Assembly: GCA_012932295.1 (NCBI GenBank)
Contig: JAAONU010000001.1
Location: 45,233,134 to 45,297,133 of the forward strand
DNA from: Cyclina sinensis
Lineage: Eukaryota; Mollusca; Bivalvia; Venerida; Veneridae
Direction of reading: 5' to 3'
DNA: 64,000 nucleotides
This document shows, one piece after another, positions 11,872 to 26,300 of the stretch (positions are counted from its first letter, which is position 1; every line of letters begins with the position of its first letter). The position numbers and the translations under genes were made by a program. A model generated the notes under the pieces. The model saw nothing but the letters and a program-made list of their open reading frames with translations, ran no database searches and had not been told where the DNA came from.

Positions 11872-14323
11872 TTTGAGGATAGTTTATCTCACATGTTTCA
11901 AGCTAAATTCTTTCTAAAGATTTGTTTATAACGTGTATTTCGGCATCTAATGGAGCAATGAAGAAGTGACATAAATATTTAATAGTTCAACTCTGATAAA
12001 AGTTAGTGTTTGGTTTTCTATGGTTATGTCAATATCAAATGTCGTCTGATAACATGGACAGGGCGGGATAATAACCACACTTGTTTGTTTATACACTCGA
12101 ATCAATCTTATTGATCTTTTGTCTTAATTTCTTTACCCAATAAAACGTTCCATAAGCCTGTTTGGGATGTAAGGGAATTTTAAGACGCTTGGGAAAACTG
12201 TGAAGCCATTACCCTGGTGGCGACTGTATATGGCACCAGTTCAGACCATGACCAGTCGGCATGTTATGGCCTATTAGTTTCGCTGTAGTCCGTAAGTTTT
12301 TAGTAAGTATCCTTTTAAATAATAAATAGGTCTGATGCAAGCGATTTTGAGTGTCGCGCTCGGTATAGTCACCACAATGGCGGTTTGGTGTATGTGCGCC
12401 AGTGTGTGCATCTGTATGCTTGCGTTTGTTCATCCGTTCGATTTGTCCGTGCCATCACTTTGTCAAGCTTGGAGAGATTTTAAAATAACTTTACACGAGT
12501 GTCGCGTGTGAGAACCAAGGTCACATTGAGCTTTCAAAGCTAAAATTAAAGTGAAATTTCGCTTGTGCGGACCATATTTATGTCACACTTTTAGTTGGTG
12601 GTGGTTGGGTGGAGTTCAAATTATTTAGCAAACATGTACCAAAACTTTCCAAGTAAGAACAATGTATGTCACTTAGGGTCGTCACAGTGAGTTATTTAAG
12701 TTAAAGAATCGGTGAATACTGGCTGGTCCGGAACATAGAACGCTTGGAGGGATTTTACAATAATTGGCGCTCTTATGGTTACACACTACTAAATCAAATC
12801 CTACAGTATTTCAATGTAACATTACGACCCTATCTCACTTTATTAGCTTCTGAAGATGCTACCTATGCCGATTTTTCTACTTCACTGAGTGTATTGGTGC
12901 GGAAGAAGTAGTCCGGTTTGACAAAAATAATGACAGATTAAATAACAAACTAATATTATACTGTTCCACATTACTCAGCCTATTCCGCACATAGATGTCC
13001 CACATATGCACGGTTAAACAGGGAGCAAGAATTCGGGTCAAGACTAAGAACATGGTCATTTTGAGGTTTCATTTTTTATTTTCTTTTGTTCAGATACACG
13101 CATTTTGCACAATATGAGAAAAACAGGCAGATTATCATGCTAAGCACGATTTACTAGTGAGTAAAGAGAAAAAATTTGTTTTTGATAATAGAAAATAGTT
13201 CAACAAGAAAGTGTTTGATAGTTACAGGGTCAGAAAATTATGCAGATTGAAAATATTTCGGTTATGCAAAATCATTTAGACGTAATTTTATTTTACTTTA
13301 TTCAAAGTAGGTAGATGAGAAAAAATATCATGAACATTGTATACAGAATTCGTACATCTAATGGTAAATGCCCTGCCTAGTATAGTCAGTATTGACTTTT
13401 GGCAGTAATAAGTTGAAGTTGAAGTTGAATGTTCAGTGTAAAGGTCATTGTAGATTTCTTTTAGCGTGACTGAAAGCAACGAAAGATAGTTTAACTTATT
13501 TGAATGTTTCTTTTTTCTTTCATGATGGATTTCTGTCTTAAAGTCTTCAATAATTGATTCTTATAATAATGATATTTGATATGTGCGTGTAACATATTAG
13601 TATCGTTTGTGGAGCAAAAAGACAAATAAAAATGAATGCAAAGACCTAGAATGCCATATTTAGGTCTTTGGTGGTGTCACGTAAAAATAATGCTAACACG
13701 TACATTAAAAATTAATAATCCGCTGATTTTAAGGCTGCCTTGTTTCCAAACTGAGGGATGAATACGAAAGTAAAATGTATGCCTCGGCATGAAGATAGCC
13801 GAAGTCTTTCAGTGCATTAAACGCGTTGATTTAAAAAACAGCTCCTGTTCGTTTATTACAGTGGTCATGCACTATTTATATCTTTATAGCCTACAAATTA
13901 TCTTATCTTACAAGAACATAAGTTGCCAACATAGACTATCTAAGACTTCCATGACAGAAAACAGGTAATAATCATGCCATTTTAAAAAGGGCAAAGTGTT
14001 CTCATTAAAGGACACACTAAATACCGTTGAAATCTATTAGATTTAGGTTTTTGGCCAATGTTATAGACCATAAAGCAATTAAGGTAGGGTCAGCGTAAGG
14101 AAGTCCTCTGATAGCATCCAAAATATACTAACACAAAAAATAAGCGAAATCGAACTCGTGCAGTACGTGCAATATTGTTGTTTATGTACTTATTGATCCC
14201 GACCATATGATCGCAGGTGCGCGATTTATTGACGCATGTCAATTATAAGCCACGTGACGGCTGAAATCCAATTGATGTCGGCTAAGTCTTGACCTGCGCA
14301 AAAAAGATGCGCCATAGGAAATA
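11872..14323. other. Intergenic region between divergent METTL24-like and unk genes
   Basis: This 2.45 kb spacer should contain both promoters and 5' UTRs. No TATA box could be assigned with confidence. About 12180-12750 looks like degenerate dispersed repeat (GTTCATCCGTTCGATTTGTC and neighbouring blocks). A retrotransposon 3'-tail copy lies at 13372-13429. A short stem with arms AAGACCTAGAAT and ATATTTAGGTCTT lies at about 13641-13669. The final 150 bp before 14324 is the likely unk 5' UTR. Confidence 0.5.
13372..13429 (+). repeat. Non-LTR retrotransposon 3' tail with (AGTTGA)n
   Basis: A 36-bp block beginning CCTGCCTAGTATAGTCAG is identical to 59002-59037, where it follows a reverse transcriptase fragment. 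Here it ends with TAAGTTGAAGTTGAAGTTGA, a hexamer tail typical of self-primed non-LTR insertions. Sequence upstream does not resemble the RT-bearing copy, so this is either a severely 5'-truncated copy or a SINE that borrows the same tail. Confidence 0.7.
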
Positions 14324-17300
14324 ATGACAACAACAAAAATGCCGTCGGAGAGCCCGGCTCTGCCTGCGCAAACGGAAAAACCGCCGCATTACACGTAAGT
14401 CGACTAATCATTCGTTGATAATTGCTTGCTTTTAACATTTTGCTACAGCTAGAAACCGATGTCATGTCTGATCTATGTTTTATTTCTTTCAGATACTTGA
14501 AAGAGTTTCGAACACAACAATGTCCGCTGTTTCTGCAACACAAATGTACACAACATAGACCCTTCACATGTTTTCATTGGCATTTTATGAACCAACGGAG
14601 ACGACGACCTGTAAGAAAAAGGGATGGAACTTTTAACTACAGCCCGGATATATATTGCACTAAATTTGATGAAACAACAGGGATATGTCCTGAAGGAGAC
14701 GAGTTAGTATTTTTCATTCATTCTGTTCAAATTTTGGTGGGAAATATGGGCCTCAATTTATCAATAAAATAAAGGCGAAAGGAGATATTTACGAGCATGA
14801 CAGTCATTGTAAGTGATTGTTCATACTTTAATTTAATATATTGCGTTCAAAATCTTGGAAATATCGACCCAGTTTATATGTTTTCAATGAAAGTTTAGGA
14901 ACTTTATTTCATGACATCTTGTAAACAATGGCCGCCATTTTGGTTTAGTTCACGAATCGGCCGTGGCCTAGTTTTCCTTTGTTGTGAAATTCTCGAATAT
15001 AGGGTTCTTTCTTTGCTCCGTACAAAAAATTTTGATCATGATTTTTATTTGCCGTGTGTTCATTTGATTTTTAACATCTGTTTTTGTTTTTCTGTGTAGA
15101 TGTGTTCGGAAATTTTAACATTTTCTTGTGTTTATTGAAGTTGATTTGTTTCTAAATATAGAATTCTAAACAAAAGCTGACAGACAGCTTATGTCACAGT
15201 ATTGTGCAATAGCCTGAGATTGTCAGTAAAGATAACAGATTTTTAGCTTATATGCTGATGCTCAGTAGCTGTTTCTGCTTAATTGAAAAAAAAATCAGCT
15301 GTAGAAAATATTATTGGCCTTGACCTATTTGGAATGATAGATGTAAACAAAGCCAAGTTCTGTCATGGCATTGAGCATTACGGTTTTCAACCTATATTTT
15401 TTCGCACTATGATTACAGTATTTATTTTCTGAACTGTCTTATATGGACAAGCAAGCAGTTGCTGTGCTTTGGTGCAACTGAAAATTTTCTTTCCAAATTG
15501 ACACTTTGTACTTAAATCCATATGAGTACTGCTTGATTAACAGATTCAGTGAAAATTAAAACAAAAAATATGTTTATTCCAGTAACAGGTAGCTTGTACT
15601 CAATAAAGTTTTCATTTTGCAATTTTGTCTCATATGTAAGGTTTTGGAGTGAATGTGTTTTCTTGATTAATTTTAGTATTGGTCCAGCTTTCAGATTTAC
15701 CAGCATATCAAAACTTAAAGTAATAATCAGTTATTTACTATGATTTAGAACATTCTGCTTGACGACATTTCAGTTAACTTGGAGATGAACCATGTTTTGC
15801 AGTTACCTGTATATGCATATTAGGGAAACTTGGTAAAATCTTATTTGAAATATTTATGTATCATTAATGTATATCCGTATTGACCAGTATTAACAGATAT
15901 TGACCAGTTAGGGAGCATTGTCCTAGATAAGTTTAAACTTGGCATTCAGAACAGTTAGTTCAAGCAAGGTGGTCATTTTCTGCGCATCTGGTCATTAATT
16001 GCCTTAACAGTTGTTTCAGGCAATAAACAGCTCCTTTATTTCAAGTTTATCTTGTTTCAGATGTCCATTCTTGCACAGGACAGCTGGAGATACAGAGAGA
16101 AGGTATCATTTACGTTATTACAAAACTGGAACCTGTGTTTATGAAACAGACACAAAGGGACATTGTGTAAAGAATGGGCCACACTGTGCATTTGCACATG
16201 GACCTGCAGACCTTCGGGCCCCTGTGTATGATATACGGGAGCTACAGGCTATGGAACAGAATTCAGACATATCCAGTAGCCCTGGTACTCCTAGCAGTGG
16301 AAGTCTGGAAAAAGATAGGTTGCTTTTAGAAGATCCAAGGTGGAATGGTGAGTAAAATTATTGCTATGTCTTTTGTTGTTTTCACAAGCTTTGAAGGAGC
16401 ATTGGTAAGGGGTAGAGAGCAAGATCGCTGATCCAAAAGTCTCTTAAGTGTATAAGTTGCAAGAATTATTTCCCAATGGAATATAAGTATATTTAAACTT
16501 GCAACTTTTTCCCCCAAGTTTTTCATTTTACCTGTTATTCAAATGCGGACGTAATGCTGTAGTTAGTATATTGTGACACTTATATAAGTAGTCATCTTTA
16601 CTAACATTAAGGATGATCAACCGACTTCATGAATTTTGATACATGATTGTGTTTTAGCTCAACTAAGCTCGACGTGCTCTTGGTAAGGTTATGTGATTGG
16701 CCTTTGTCCTTGGTTGTCCAGTAACAATTTGACAAAACTTGGCAGTTGTGTTCTCTGCATGAAGCTTTACAAGTTGTTCTAAGAAATCCATTTCATGCAG
16801 AACTGGTTGCTTAAGCATTAATGAAAATCTTTTTGTCTAACATTAAAGTTTAGAAGCTTTATAATTTTGTCTGTAGCATAGTCTAGTGAACCTTTTTCAG
16901 GAACATTAAAATTACTTGCCTTAGGTCACCATTGACCCCACCTTAGGGGTAACAAATTATAAAAAGAAAAATAAATGGAAATCTTAAAAATTTCTTCTTG
17001 GCTGTAACCACAAGGCTCAGAGTTTGGAGTGTTCTTTAGTGAAGCAATGGTTCGTACAGGCCTGAAAAAGTCCCAAAATTTGGGCATTGGCCTTTAAAAG
17101 ATCCTGAATTGAACTTGGCCTTAAAAAGTCCCTAATAAGTCCTTGAAAATAGCATGGATAGCAGTCAGTGGCCCTTAAATTATACAATTCTCACAGCTGT
17201 TGCTTAAAATATAAAAATGATGAATAGATTTTTAACAGAAATACACAGAAACTCGTCACAGTCATTTCATTGGAAGTTGTTTTAAGAGTTTTTAAAGTAT

Positions 17301-20300
17301 AATTTAGAACAGTTGACTGTTGTTTCAATTTTTAGTGACTTATTTCATGGCAGTTTAAGTGTTCTGAAATGTTATTGAATCTATTAATATAAAGATGATA
17401 GGATTATCTAATTAGTCTACATGATATGCAAAGACGAGTATTATACAAAAGTATTATGAACCCTAAAAGCATAAAAGTCCTTAAAAGCTTCAGTTTCTAT
17501 ATGAACCATGGAAGCTTTGCCTATTAAGTAGACCTTTTTTTACCAAGGTAATTCAAACTTACCACTGGGTTCATTATTTGCTCCACCCTGAGGACAGGTG
17601 TTTGACATAAACATGTATTATGTAGACAAACTTTATAAAAGTTTTTTTGTCTGAACCCATTCCACTTTTGAAAATTACTGTGCAGCATTACAAACCCAGA
17701 CCTTAATTTGATTTGTAGTATATTCAAGTGGACCTCTACCAAGATAGTTTATTTAGACTTTATCCATGGGGTCATTATTGGCAATGCTCAGGTTTCAGAC
17801 AGCATGTTTGTATCAATAAGTACTAGCAGAGCAGTTAAATTTTGTTTGTCTGGTGGACTGTTTCAAGGATTTTTCTGACTGAGAGTTCATAAAATTGGTA
17901 TGTAAGATTGTATAATGATTGTCCAAAGGATGGACTTGGAATAGTGTTATTGTAATACTCAGTTTATATCACTAAACATGTTTTGTTTCATGAAATGCTG
18001 ATTTTTTCATGATAAGACATTCTAAATGCTGCCTATTTCAGATACCAATTTTGTGTTGGCTAATTACAAAACAGAAACTTGCAAGAAACCACCAAGGTTG
18101 TGTCGCCAGGGTTATGCTTGCCCCCACTTCCACAATGCAAGAGATAGGAGAAGAAGTCCAAAGCTTTTTAAGTACAGGTATTGATAGTAATTAAATAGAA
18201 AATTTTTAATCATAATAACTTAAGTAAAAGTAAATAAGTAGGTATATTTAGGGATAGATGTTAAAATCAGTGAATATTTCTTCTGAAGTATCAAAGTCAT
18301 TATTTTATGTTTGCTGGTAATCAGTCTTAAATTTGCAAAAAAAGTCCAAACTTTAATTTTTCAGATCTACTCCATGCCCTAATGTGAAGCATGGAGATGA
18401 CTGGGGTGACCCGACACAGTGTGAGAATGGTGATAATTGTGGGTACTGTCACACCCGTACAGAACAACAGTTCCACCCAGAGGTATGTACCCTGAATACA
18501 CAGCAGAAAAGAAGAACAGCTATAAAACACTGACCAGGAATCATGATATGCTTGGTTGATTGGTTGTTTTGGGCTGAGATGAAAGTTTCTGTTACAAAGT
18601 TTTTCACCATACTGGAAATATCTGAAAGTCTAACATTTCCCATTTAAAATTTGTGCATTGTGCAGTCATTTTATTGCAAATAAAACATGTTCCAATAATT
18701 TTTCAAAATAAGTACTAGTTTTTTCCTTTTCATCCATGAGGTTGCACTTGTGTTTCTTAGTACTAATAATAAGCTGAGCTCTTTAGGGCAATGATGGCTC
18801 TCAGTTTAAAATAATGAGTGGAATACTAATATCAGGTGTCGCAAACTAATGTGTGTATTGCCATTCTTTATTAAATAACTAAATATTACTAGCCCTATAA
18901 AAGGGCACTGACCATGTCCAATATTACTACAACTTTCTATAATGGGCCTATATCAATGGCCCTGGGCTGGAACGTGATATAGATATTAAGCCCGCATTTT
19001 GAGATATTTCATCAATTGGCCGATTACACAGGGCCAAAATCTGATATAGAATCACTGCAGGAAGATTAGGGAAATGGCAGCCATTTTGTTTAAAGTGTTA
19101 ACAGCTTGCATATTAATTAGTTTTTAAACTTGGGACCTTTTCTCCAACTTTAAATCAATATTCTATTAGCAGTGTTTAACCATGTTTGCTAAATTTACAA
19201 CGTGACAATTTTGCAAAATAACAGGTGTTTACTTGACATGGATTAGTCGTCTAGGAAAACGTAAAAGTTGAGTGCTAAGTTTCATTACATGTAGCTATTT
19301 AATAAAATTGTCAATAAATAAGTGAATTGATATAGGCACTGTTACTTGTCCTCAGGACAGTCTTATTGGCCTTTGGCCTCAGGCCAATATGACTGCCCTT
19401 GGACAAATAACAGTGCCAATATCAAATCACTTATTTATTTACATATAGTTCAGATTGCAAGAAACCCGGTGATACACAGTCCTAGAAGTTTGCTACATAC
19501 AATGTATAGCTTCAAATGGTCTTCTTCATATAACATAATAATGTGAAGTACGCTTTGTCAAAATGTTGAAAAATTTAGTGCGCTTGAATATAGTTTATAA
19601 TAATCTTTCTTTTTATCTACAAACATACATACTATAGGAAGAAGTTACTTTTATAGATCTTCTAGGCCTTGCAGTCAGTAAACATTTTGAATTTTAGTTG
19701 AAAGTTTTCAGTTTTCTCTCATCATATTTTTGAAGGCCTCAGTTCACATAAGTTTAACAAGAACAAGTTCATTTTAAGTGCTAATGAAATCAATTGCTGA
19801 ACATTTAGTTTGCAGTCATTGTCTGACAACTAAATTGAATTTTTCCCCACCTCAACATTTGAAATGTTAACGTATTTTTTCATCTTGATCCAAATGCACT
19901 GAAAATTTGCTGATGTAATGAGAAATTAATGTGAATTGATTTGGCTGGCTGTTAAAACACTAACAATTTAATGTGTAATGCAAGACGCTGGAATTGTCCT
20001 GCTCTGAGATAGTGATTAAATTGAACTTCATTCGTAAAAAAAATCCAAGAAACTTCATTTGCTGTTGAAGTCAGCTAATGATATATAAAGATTAAAAAAA
20101 GCAAATGCACCTTTATTACCTAGTCAGAACAAAGCCTATAGAAACTATTGTAATAAATTAACACTAAGTGGCTTGATTAAACTGTATTTGAATGGGGATT
20201 AATTTTAGATTCTGCTTTTATGTAATTATTGGTTATTTCAAATTTTCAGATATACAAGTCAACAAAATGCAATGATATGGTACAGACCAACTTCTGTCCC

Positions 20301-23300
20301 AGGGGACCATTTTGTGCATTTGCACATGTAGAACGTATGTATATTTGAAGATACTTAGGTTACAGTGGTCTAGTGTAGAATGGCCATACCTTATAGACCA
20401 TTTCTTATTGTATCTGTCTGTTCACTTTTACAGTATTTTTCTTTCAACGAGCCTGAAAAGTTTTGGCTGCAATTTTAAAGCAAAATATATAAGGTTTATG
20501 ACAAATAGATGGCAAGAAAGAAAATTTGGTCGTGTCATCAGGTTATCAACAAGTGGTCAGATTCAACATTTTCAAGTTTTAATTTCAGTTACAAATAAAG
20601 ATTTCGTATAAAAATTACTTTTTTGTATTTTTTATTGCAATCTCGTTATCTGACTATACTTTATTGCCACAGAGTATACTAATAGTGGAATAATCAGTGC
20701 ATCTATAACAGTTTGATTAATCATTTTGACATCATATCAGTTAACATGCCTTACACTATATAGTTGTGAGGTTGTGTGATCTGTATCTGTGTCTTAGTAA
20801 CTGTTGTAGACTTAACTCAAATGTTTCTAAGATAGTGCTTCATGGTAATTCAGAGAAAGCTGAAAATTTCACATATTTGCAGAAATAGTTGATTAGTTCA
20901 TTAAATCAAATATTGAAGGCGTGTTTTTTTTTATGATGTCAGATTGTCCAGATTGCTGGTTTGGTCAAGTCATGTCAGATATATCTTTTATTAGTACTTA
21001 ATTGGAAGGTTTGGTGTTACTGAGCTTTATACAGATAAATGAATTTGGAAATAAAACACAAATACCATATTCAAATTCACAGTATCATATATGAGGGAAA
21101 CTCGTAAACATAAATTCATTTTCATTATGATTTGTATTTATTATCAATTTGACCATCAATATTTAATATTTAAATTGCCTTGGTTTAACATTTTGGCAAT
21201 TTAATATTTAAATTGCCTTGGTTTAACATTTTGGCAATTTAATATTTAAATTGCCTTGGTTGAACATTTTGGATAAACTTTTAAATTTACATTTGTTTTA
21301 TTCACTTTCATCAGTTGGTCGATTTGTTTTTTAATGCAGAAGCTGTTTATTTAAAAAAGTGAATATCATTATGTTTGTTTCATCTGTTATAACCGAAATT
21401 CTTGAATACAACTGCTGTGTTGAAAATAATTGCTGTCAGTACCCAACAATGAATATAATTTTGTTCCAGTGGAAATTTTAAAGTTTAACCCGTATTTTGA
21501 TGTAGATCCATTGAAATGATTTTAAAGTCATTTTTTCTTGGATGATTAATTTTACAAGTATGTGACCACTCTTTATTCTAGAGGAAATAACTACCCAGCG
21601 TGAAATACTTCAACAGGGATCATCCGTGCTGGCTGCGATGATAACAAACTTGTTACCACAATCTAGTGTACCAGCCTCATTAGGAAACTCAAGTTTACCA
21701 ATGTCATCTAGTGCCCCAGTTACATCTATATTGCAGTCTGTGGTAAGTCGCACATTTTAAACCAAACATGTGAACAAGTTTCACAAGTAAGCAAAGAAAA
21801 TATTAGCAAGTTTTTGCCTTGGTAACATTTAACCATTTAGCAAAAAATCTGAGCAGTTATAACTACTTATACCAGCATTCTTTGCCTTTTTAGCTCATCT
21901 ATGCACTTTGTGCTCAATGTGAGATTTTGTGATTGCCCTGTGTCTGTAGTGCAACATCAGTTTTTTTAATTTCTCCTTCTTAACCACTAGGTAAAAGATG
22001 ATAAACTATACAGGAATGTTTCTTGAATGAAGCTTTACTGAAGTTGTTAAAAGAATTCCATTCCATAAAGAACTCTGGTTGCTGTGGCACAAGAATGAAA
22101 AACTTTAAAAATCCTCTTGTCTAAAACTGCTTAACCCAGAGGTCTAAAATTTGGCATGGAACATTGTCTAGCGGACCTCTACCAAATTTGTTAAAATAAT
22201 ATCCCTATGGTCACTATTGGCCTCGCTTGAGGGGTCAAAAGTTTTATGTAGCAGTATAGAATAAAATTTTTAGAAATCTTCTTGTCTGAAACCACATGAC
22301 CTAGAGTTTTAAAATTTGGCATGAAGCATTGTCTAGTGAAGCTCTGCCAAGTTTGTTCAAATACTGTCCCTGGGTCACTATTAGCCCTGCCCGAGGGATC
22401 ACAAGTTTTACATTGCAATAGATAATAAAATTTTTATCTCTTCTTGTCGGAAACCACAAGTCCTAGAGTTTTAAATTTTGGCACAAAGCATTGTCTAGTG
22501 GACATTACAAAGTTTGTTCAAATAATGTCCCTGGGGTCACTATTGGTCCTGCTCGAGGTGTCACAAGTTTTACATAGCAATATAGAATAAAATCTTTAAA
22601 AAAAATCTTGTCTGAAACCACAAGGCCTAGAATTTTAAAATTTGGCATGAAGCATTGTCTAGTAGACCTTTACCAAGCTTGTTCAAATTATTAGATTGGG
22701 GTAAAGGTCAACAAGGCTAAAAATAGATTTATCTACTTTACCTCACATAAGTTGGGTTTGAGTTCACTTGGTCAAGGTCACTATAGCATAGCTAATGATA
22801 GATATTTCTACTTTCTGTCATAGAGCCTTTATTTATTGACTGATATTTTAGATATTTGGTTTGTAGGCACCTACATATCTTCAATTAGAAAATGAAAAAC
22901 TGCTTCTTATGTTTGCTCAACAGCAAACCCACAGCCAAAGTTCTCAGGTGAGCAGTCCAAGGCCATCATGGCCCTCTTGTTGTCAGTTAACCTCAAACCC
23001 ATTAGCATGTATTTTTATATGTGAAAGACACCGGCCTATTACACAGCAAGCTTTATGTATTGTGAATTGTATGATATTAAGTCTCCTGATAGTTTTTATG
23101 TATGAACATTTCTTAATACAGTATGCACCAGCAGAAATTATAAATAGATACACCTACAGTAAAACTGATCAGATTTGTTCTGCATGTTCCATCTTGGTGT
23201 ATACATTACAATAAATTACCTTACAACAGCTATTTTATTTGTATGTTGTAGGAAAACACAGCACATGTAACAAACGGCATCTCAACAAATTCATGGACCA

Positions 23301-26300
23301 AAATGCCAGATCCCATAGGAAAAGAAAGAACTAGTAGTACATCTAGTAATCCTGTGAGTAAACATTTTAATACCCTGTTTAATGCTCCTTATTCAGACAA
23401 AGCTATCTAATACTTCTGATCAGTCTGTTATTATTTGAAGTAAGCAGTGATTTTTGACATTGTTCTAGTTGGAAATCAGTTTGCTGTATATAATTTGTAC
23501 TCATAGTTTATACAGAGTGTAATATTGTTCGACTGTTTAACAGAAAAGTTCACTTAAAGAAGATTATAGACTTTGCATGTTCATGAAAAAAGAATTTGCT
23601 AAAACAAGTCTCATAATAATTGCTTTTGCTAAAGGTTAGGCATATCCCAGGTGGTTGTGTCATAGTAAACGTGTGTTAAGAAGAGATTGTGTATATTTTC
23701 TAAAGTTTAACTATTGCTTACAAAGGTTTGTAGAGGTATTTCGATAATGGTGGTCTTCATGAGTCACTGAAGGTAAACTTAATCTATATCCAGCTGAAGG
23801 CAATTGACATTGCCCCAGCAAGCAGTGGAGACCAAGATCAGCATGAACATCCATGCAGTCTGGCCATGGTCTGCACTATTCACTATTCAGTCAGTAAATT
23901 TTCAATAAGCACTCCATAAACAGTTAATGGATCTGTCAAAACTGAGAGGTGGATGAGTCCATTTCAGATATTTAGCATGGTTAGGAGTAATAAATCACTG
24001 GAATTATGTAAACTTTTGGTATTGCACTTGACAATTAGTGCAATATCATTTAATGAATATAGATGTTTTCTATGTTTCAGTTGATAAACACAAATAGCAT
24101 TAGCAGTATAACGAATAACAACCACATTAGTAGTCCTTTACCAGAGCCGATAGGAAAAGGTCGGTCAAATAGTACATCTAGCAGTATTATGTCAAATGAG
24201 AGTTGTGGGTTTTACCAAAAAGCACCTGGCTCAGAGAGGGATGATCAGCAGGTAATCTATGTCTAGTGCAGATCAAGATTCACAACAGTGTTTTTTGGCA
24301 AGGTTGAATAAGTAAAAGAAAGATTTCAAAGAAATTTAGAGAAGCCACACAGAGTTTTTGTTTTAAAACAAAACAAATCTGAAAAATGTAGAGTAAATAG
24401 CATTTGAAATTTAATAAAACTGAGCTGTAATATCTAGACAGAACTTGTTCACCTAATTTTTCAATTGGAGAAAACATTGATGGATTTAAAATTACAGTAT
24501 TTAACAATAGGTTCAGTGCTGATGTTAACTATTCTTTCCATAAACATTACAAATCCGCTTTTACCTTTCAGATAAAACTACGTCAGCAGATGCAGGCTAT
24601 AGACAATGACACAACTTTAGATGCTGCTGAGAAGGCGAAACGTAAACAGAATCTGATGTTAGTTCACAATCTCACAATGACTAACAACAGTAGTAGCCTA
24701 ACTTCTACCCCGTCAATGCCTATAACAACGATAATGTCACCGTTTGCGCCAGCTTTCTATCCACCGAAAGATACTGTAGGATCAGTTATAGGTAAGTTGA
24801 ACAAATTTCTGTAAACTTCAATATTTTGTTTAAACGATTCTGTGTTATCGGGACTTTAGCAGGGATATCTTGATACAGCTCGAGCTTAGAGCTTCTTTTT
24901 TAAACCATGAACAATGTTTTTTAAGTATCTTTACAGAGTTGTCTATTTAAGTTACACCTTTTCCTTTTGAAAATTCTTGTTGATAATACTTTCAGTTTTG
25001 CTACAGATGTTGGAAGTATATAATAACATATGATAAACTTGATGTTGTTCCAATTTTCCATAAGATGTTAAATAAATCACATCATATCTTTTCATATCTA
25101 TTAAACATTACAAATGTTTTTATGATGTAAACTTTTCATTTCCTTTGAATTAAGTCTGTACCAGAGATTACAGCTATATACTGTAAATTCAGTATTTGTG
25201 ACTTTTTCTTTCTTCACTTGCATATGGATGTAACCTGTTTAATCTTTCAGAGCAAGCTTTAGAGGATATAACTCTGGATGATATTGACATACATAACTTA
25301 GACAAGGAATTGGATAATGATACAAATTCTCTCAGTAGCTCCATTAGTGCTGGACTGTCTTCAGGTCTGGGTATAAACCTTTTCAATCTATTAACTAATG
25401 TTGTGTATAGGACCCTTTTTTTGTGGGGGGTGCGGGGGTGCAGGGGATTGGTATACCTTTCAGTGTAATCAACTAATTTAAAGAAAGCTTGTATAATTAA
25501 CTTGGCCTTTTTTCTTGGGGAAAAATATGGTTGAGCTTAGGTCTTTATGGCATTTTTTTATGTTATTTTAGTGACAACATTGATGAATCTTTCAGTGCAG
25601 AGTTTTCAGAGTTAGACTTCTATTGAATGTCAGACGAACTTGCTATAGTGATGTAGTCATTTGACATATTTGTTATTAGCTTATAATTTAAAGAAATTTT
25701 TATGAGGAAATATCGATCAAATACACTCTGCTCATACCATAATTTTTTAAAGGAAATGTAAATTTTCTTCCATTAATGACTCGTATTATCTTATAGCTTT
25801 AACAGACATATGTTCCTCTTTCTTTTGTTAACACAGCTCAAATTTCATTTCTATGCCTATTTCAGGATTTGGATCCACATCTGTCCCTATTGGCATACCG
25901 CCATGTCAGATACCTCGGGGTAGTGTTGGAAGTCTCTCTCAGTCACCTACTTCTCCATATGGAAGTTTTCCACACTCTATACTATCTTTACAAACACAGA
26001 AAGAATCACATAATGAGGTATGATTCTCATATTTGTGTGAAAGGTCAGATTTTTCTGGCTGCTGTAACTGTATATTTATGTTGAGAGTAAATAAATGGGA
26101 GTAGATAAATGGCAGGTTGGTTTTCTGCTGAGTAGTTTGCTGTGTGAGAAAGCACTATTGAAATTTTTTGTCACAGTAACAGGACTGAAAACAAGTTAAA
26201 AGTCAACACCTAACCTGTAGGGAAGGGGAGAATACTGGCAAGAAGCAGTTTGAAGTACAAACAGATACTTGTTTAAGTATGACTTGGACTTGAAAACAAA

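Noticed and set aside
14226..14567. 113-codon minus-strand frame over the unk 5' end
   Set aside because: It is the complement of unk exons 1 and 2, which are fixed by homology and splice sites.
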